The translations under genes and the position numbers were made by a program. Shown one piece after another: positions 63,034-64,000 of a DNA stretch of 64,000 nucleotides. Where the stretch lies: contig CM022678.1 in assembly GCA_012295275.1 (NCBI GenBank), positions 14,843,759 through 14,907,758 of the forward strand, written 5' to 3'. Positions within the stretch are counted from its first letter, which is position 1; every line of letters begins with the position of its first letter. The DNA comes from Chrysomallon squamiferum. Taxonomy: Eukaryota > Mollusca > Gastropoda > Neomphalida > Peltospiridae. The notes under the pieces were generated by a model. The model worked only from the letters and a program-made list of their open reading frames with translations, was not told the DNA's origin and ran no database searches.

Positions 63034-64000
63034 GTTGTTGTTGTTGTTGTTGTTGTTGTATTTATATCATGAAAATAATTTTTAATATTAATGCGCAGGT
63101 GTCAAAGAATGTCAGCACCTAGAACGATTATTTATAAAATTTTCAGATGAATACTTTTTAATCCTGATACTAAACAGTAAAACGTAATTTGTTAAAAAGA
63201 AAATGACATTTTTTATTTTTTTATTTATTTTTGGTTTTATTATTATTATTATTATTATTTAAGTTGTTATTATCATCATCATAATCATCATCATTTATCT
63301 TTTTTTCTGTACGATAACTGAATAAAACATTGTAATACTGGTGTCTACAAGCAGGACAAAGTGACCGGATTAAGAAAACTTCATTTAATTAAAATGAAGA
63401 ATAATGAAAATTCTACAGTTGTAAAATCAGAGCAAACCAAACCAAAACAAAACCCTGATGATTAGATTAAAAGAAAATAATTATAAACAAATATTTTCAA
63501 CAACAATATGATCAAATACTAATATACAGTTTATAATAACCAAACAAGATAAATTAATTACATCCATTTAAATATTAGTATCAACTGTCAAAGTTCATTA
63601 GTCATTGCTTCTGACACTTGGACACCTGGAATACTAATACTTTTTATGTTTATTGTTATTTTTATTATTTTTATTTTATTATTTAATTTTTTGGGTGTGT
63701 TTGGAGGTCGATGGCGGTAGAAGCGATAGCAGAATTGTCGTTTACCTATCAGTATATGTCCATGTAGAGTAAATAATTATATGCAGCAATACCTCTATTT
63801 AACGATGTAATCCGATCGTTAAGTGAGGTATCGTTAAGCGGGAGACTAATTTACATAGAATTAAGGTTAAAAACAGTGATTTGACACAAAAAAGAGAAAT
63901 GTTAAATAAGAAGAGCTACAAAGGCAGTTTAGACATAAATGATTTAACAGATCGTGGATATTAAACAAACAGTAAGTAATTTACAAGTCAATTTATACAA
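63010..64000. other. Right-edge stretch without supported exons
   Basis: (TTA)n/(TTG)n tract at 63006-63060; text shared with 49495-50350 at 63265-63610; the transposon-like module 'gtgaggtatcgttaagcggg' at 63822-63842 matching 59838. If the second PEBP copy is a gene, its exons 3-4 lie here or beyond; I could not find them. Confidence 0.6.

Overview
This window looks like AT-rich, non-coding-dominated DNA from an invertebrate animal. Support comes from spliceosomal genes with GT-AG introns, abundant di- and trinucleotide microsatellites, LINE and Tc1-like transposon remnants, and scaffold gaps of exactly 200 N at 17642-17841 and 48903-49102. The gene content (a LKAAEAR1 homologue, a secreted PEBP, TNF-like ligand exons) would fit a lophotrochozoan such as a mollusc, but that is inference. 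I saw no CRISPR, operon or rRNA features and no credible tRNA.

Two genes can be read exon by exon. (1) A LKAAEAR1-like gene, + strand, 18918-22088, 7 exons. It has an apparent 1-base frameshift in an A7 run of exon 2, a 65-bp tandem duplication that copies its exon-5 splice acceptor, and a decayed copy of exon 4 downstream. (2) A secreted phosphatidylethanolamine-binding protein (PEBP), - strand, 26643-29804, 4 exons, 178 aa, with all splice phases consistent. A second PEBP locus, on the + strand, lies near the right edge (exon 2 copy at 62893-62997). It belongs to an inverted segmental duplication of the first locus and looks damaged.

The main theme is a dispersed graveyard of small exons that appear to come from one family of short type II membrane proteins. 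The exon types are a 37-nt start exon, an 87-nt transmembrane exon (8 copies, 6 of full length), a 60-nt basic stalk exon, a small cysteine-containing exon, and a C-terminal domain that resembles the TNF homology domain. The transmembrane and basic exons are phase 1-1, so they can be duplicated or skipped without changing frame. The copies lie at 3.9-6.8 kb, 10.2-11.3 kb, 30.3-36.7 kb, 38.9-40.7 kb (all + strand) and 51.3-58.8 kb (- strand). Most ectodomain exons carry stops, truncations or insertions; several transmembrane and start exons are intact.

Layout: 1-9.2 kb, repeats with two candidate terminal exons and the first exon cluster; 9.2-9.6 kb, CpG-rich patch with nested inverted repeats; 9.75-12.3 kb, ligand copy 1; 12.35-17.64 kb, duplication block A (ending at a gap); 18.9-22.7 kb, LKAAEAR1-like gene; 24.5 kb, possible first exon; 26.6-29.8 kb, PEBP; 29.8-35.1 kb, ligand copy 2 (duplicate of 9.75-12.3 kb, broken by a LINE); 35.4-41 kb, further exon copies; 41.3-41.8 kb, minisatellites; 42.15-48.05 kb, duplication block B (pair of A); 48.2-49.2 kb, candidate exons around a gap; 51.3-59.2 kb, minus-strand exon copies; 59.8-64 kb, DNA-transposon remnants and the second PEBP locus.
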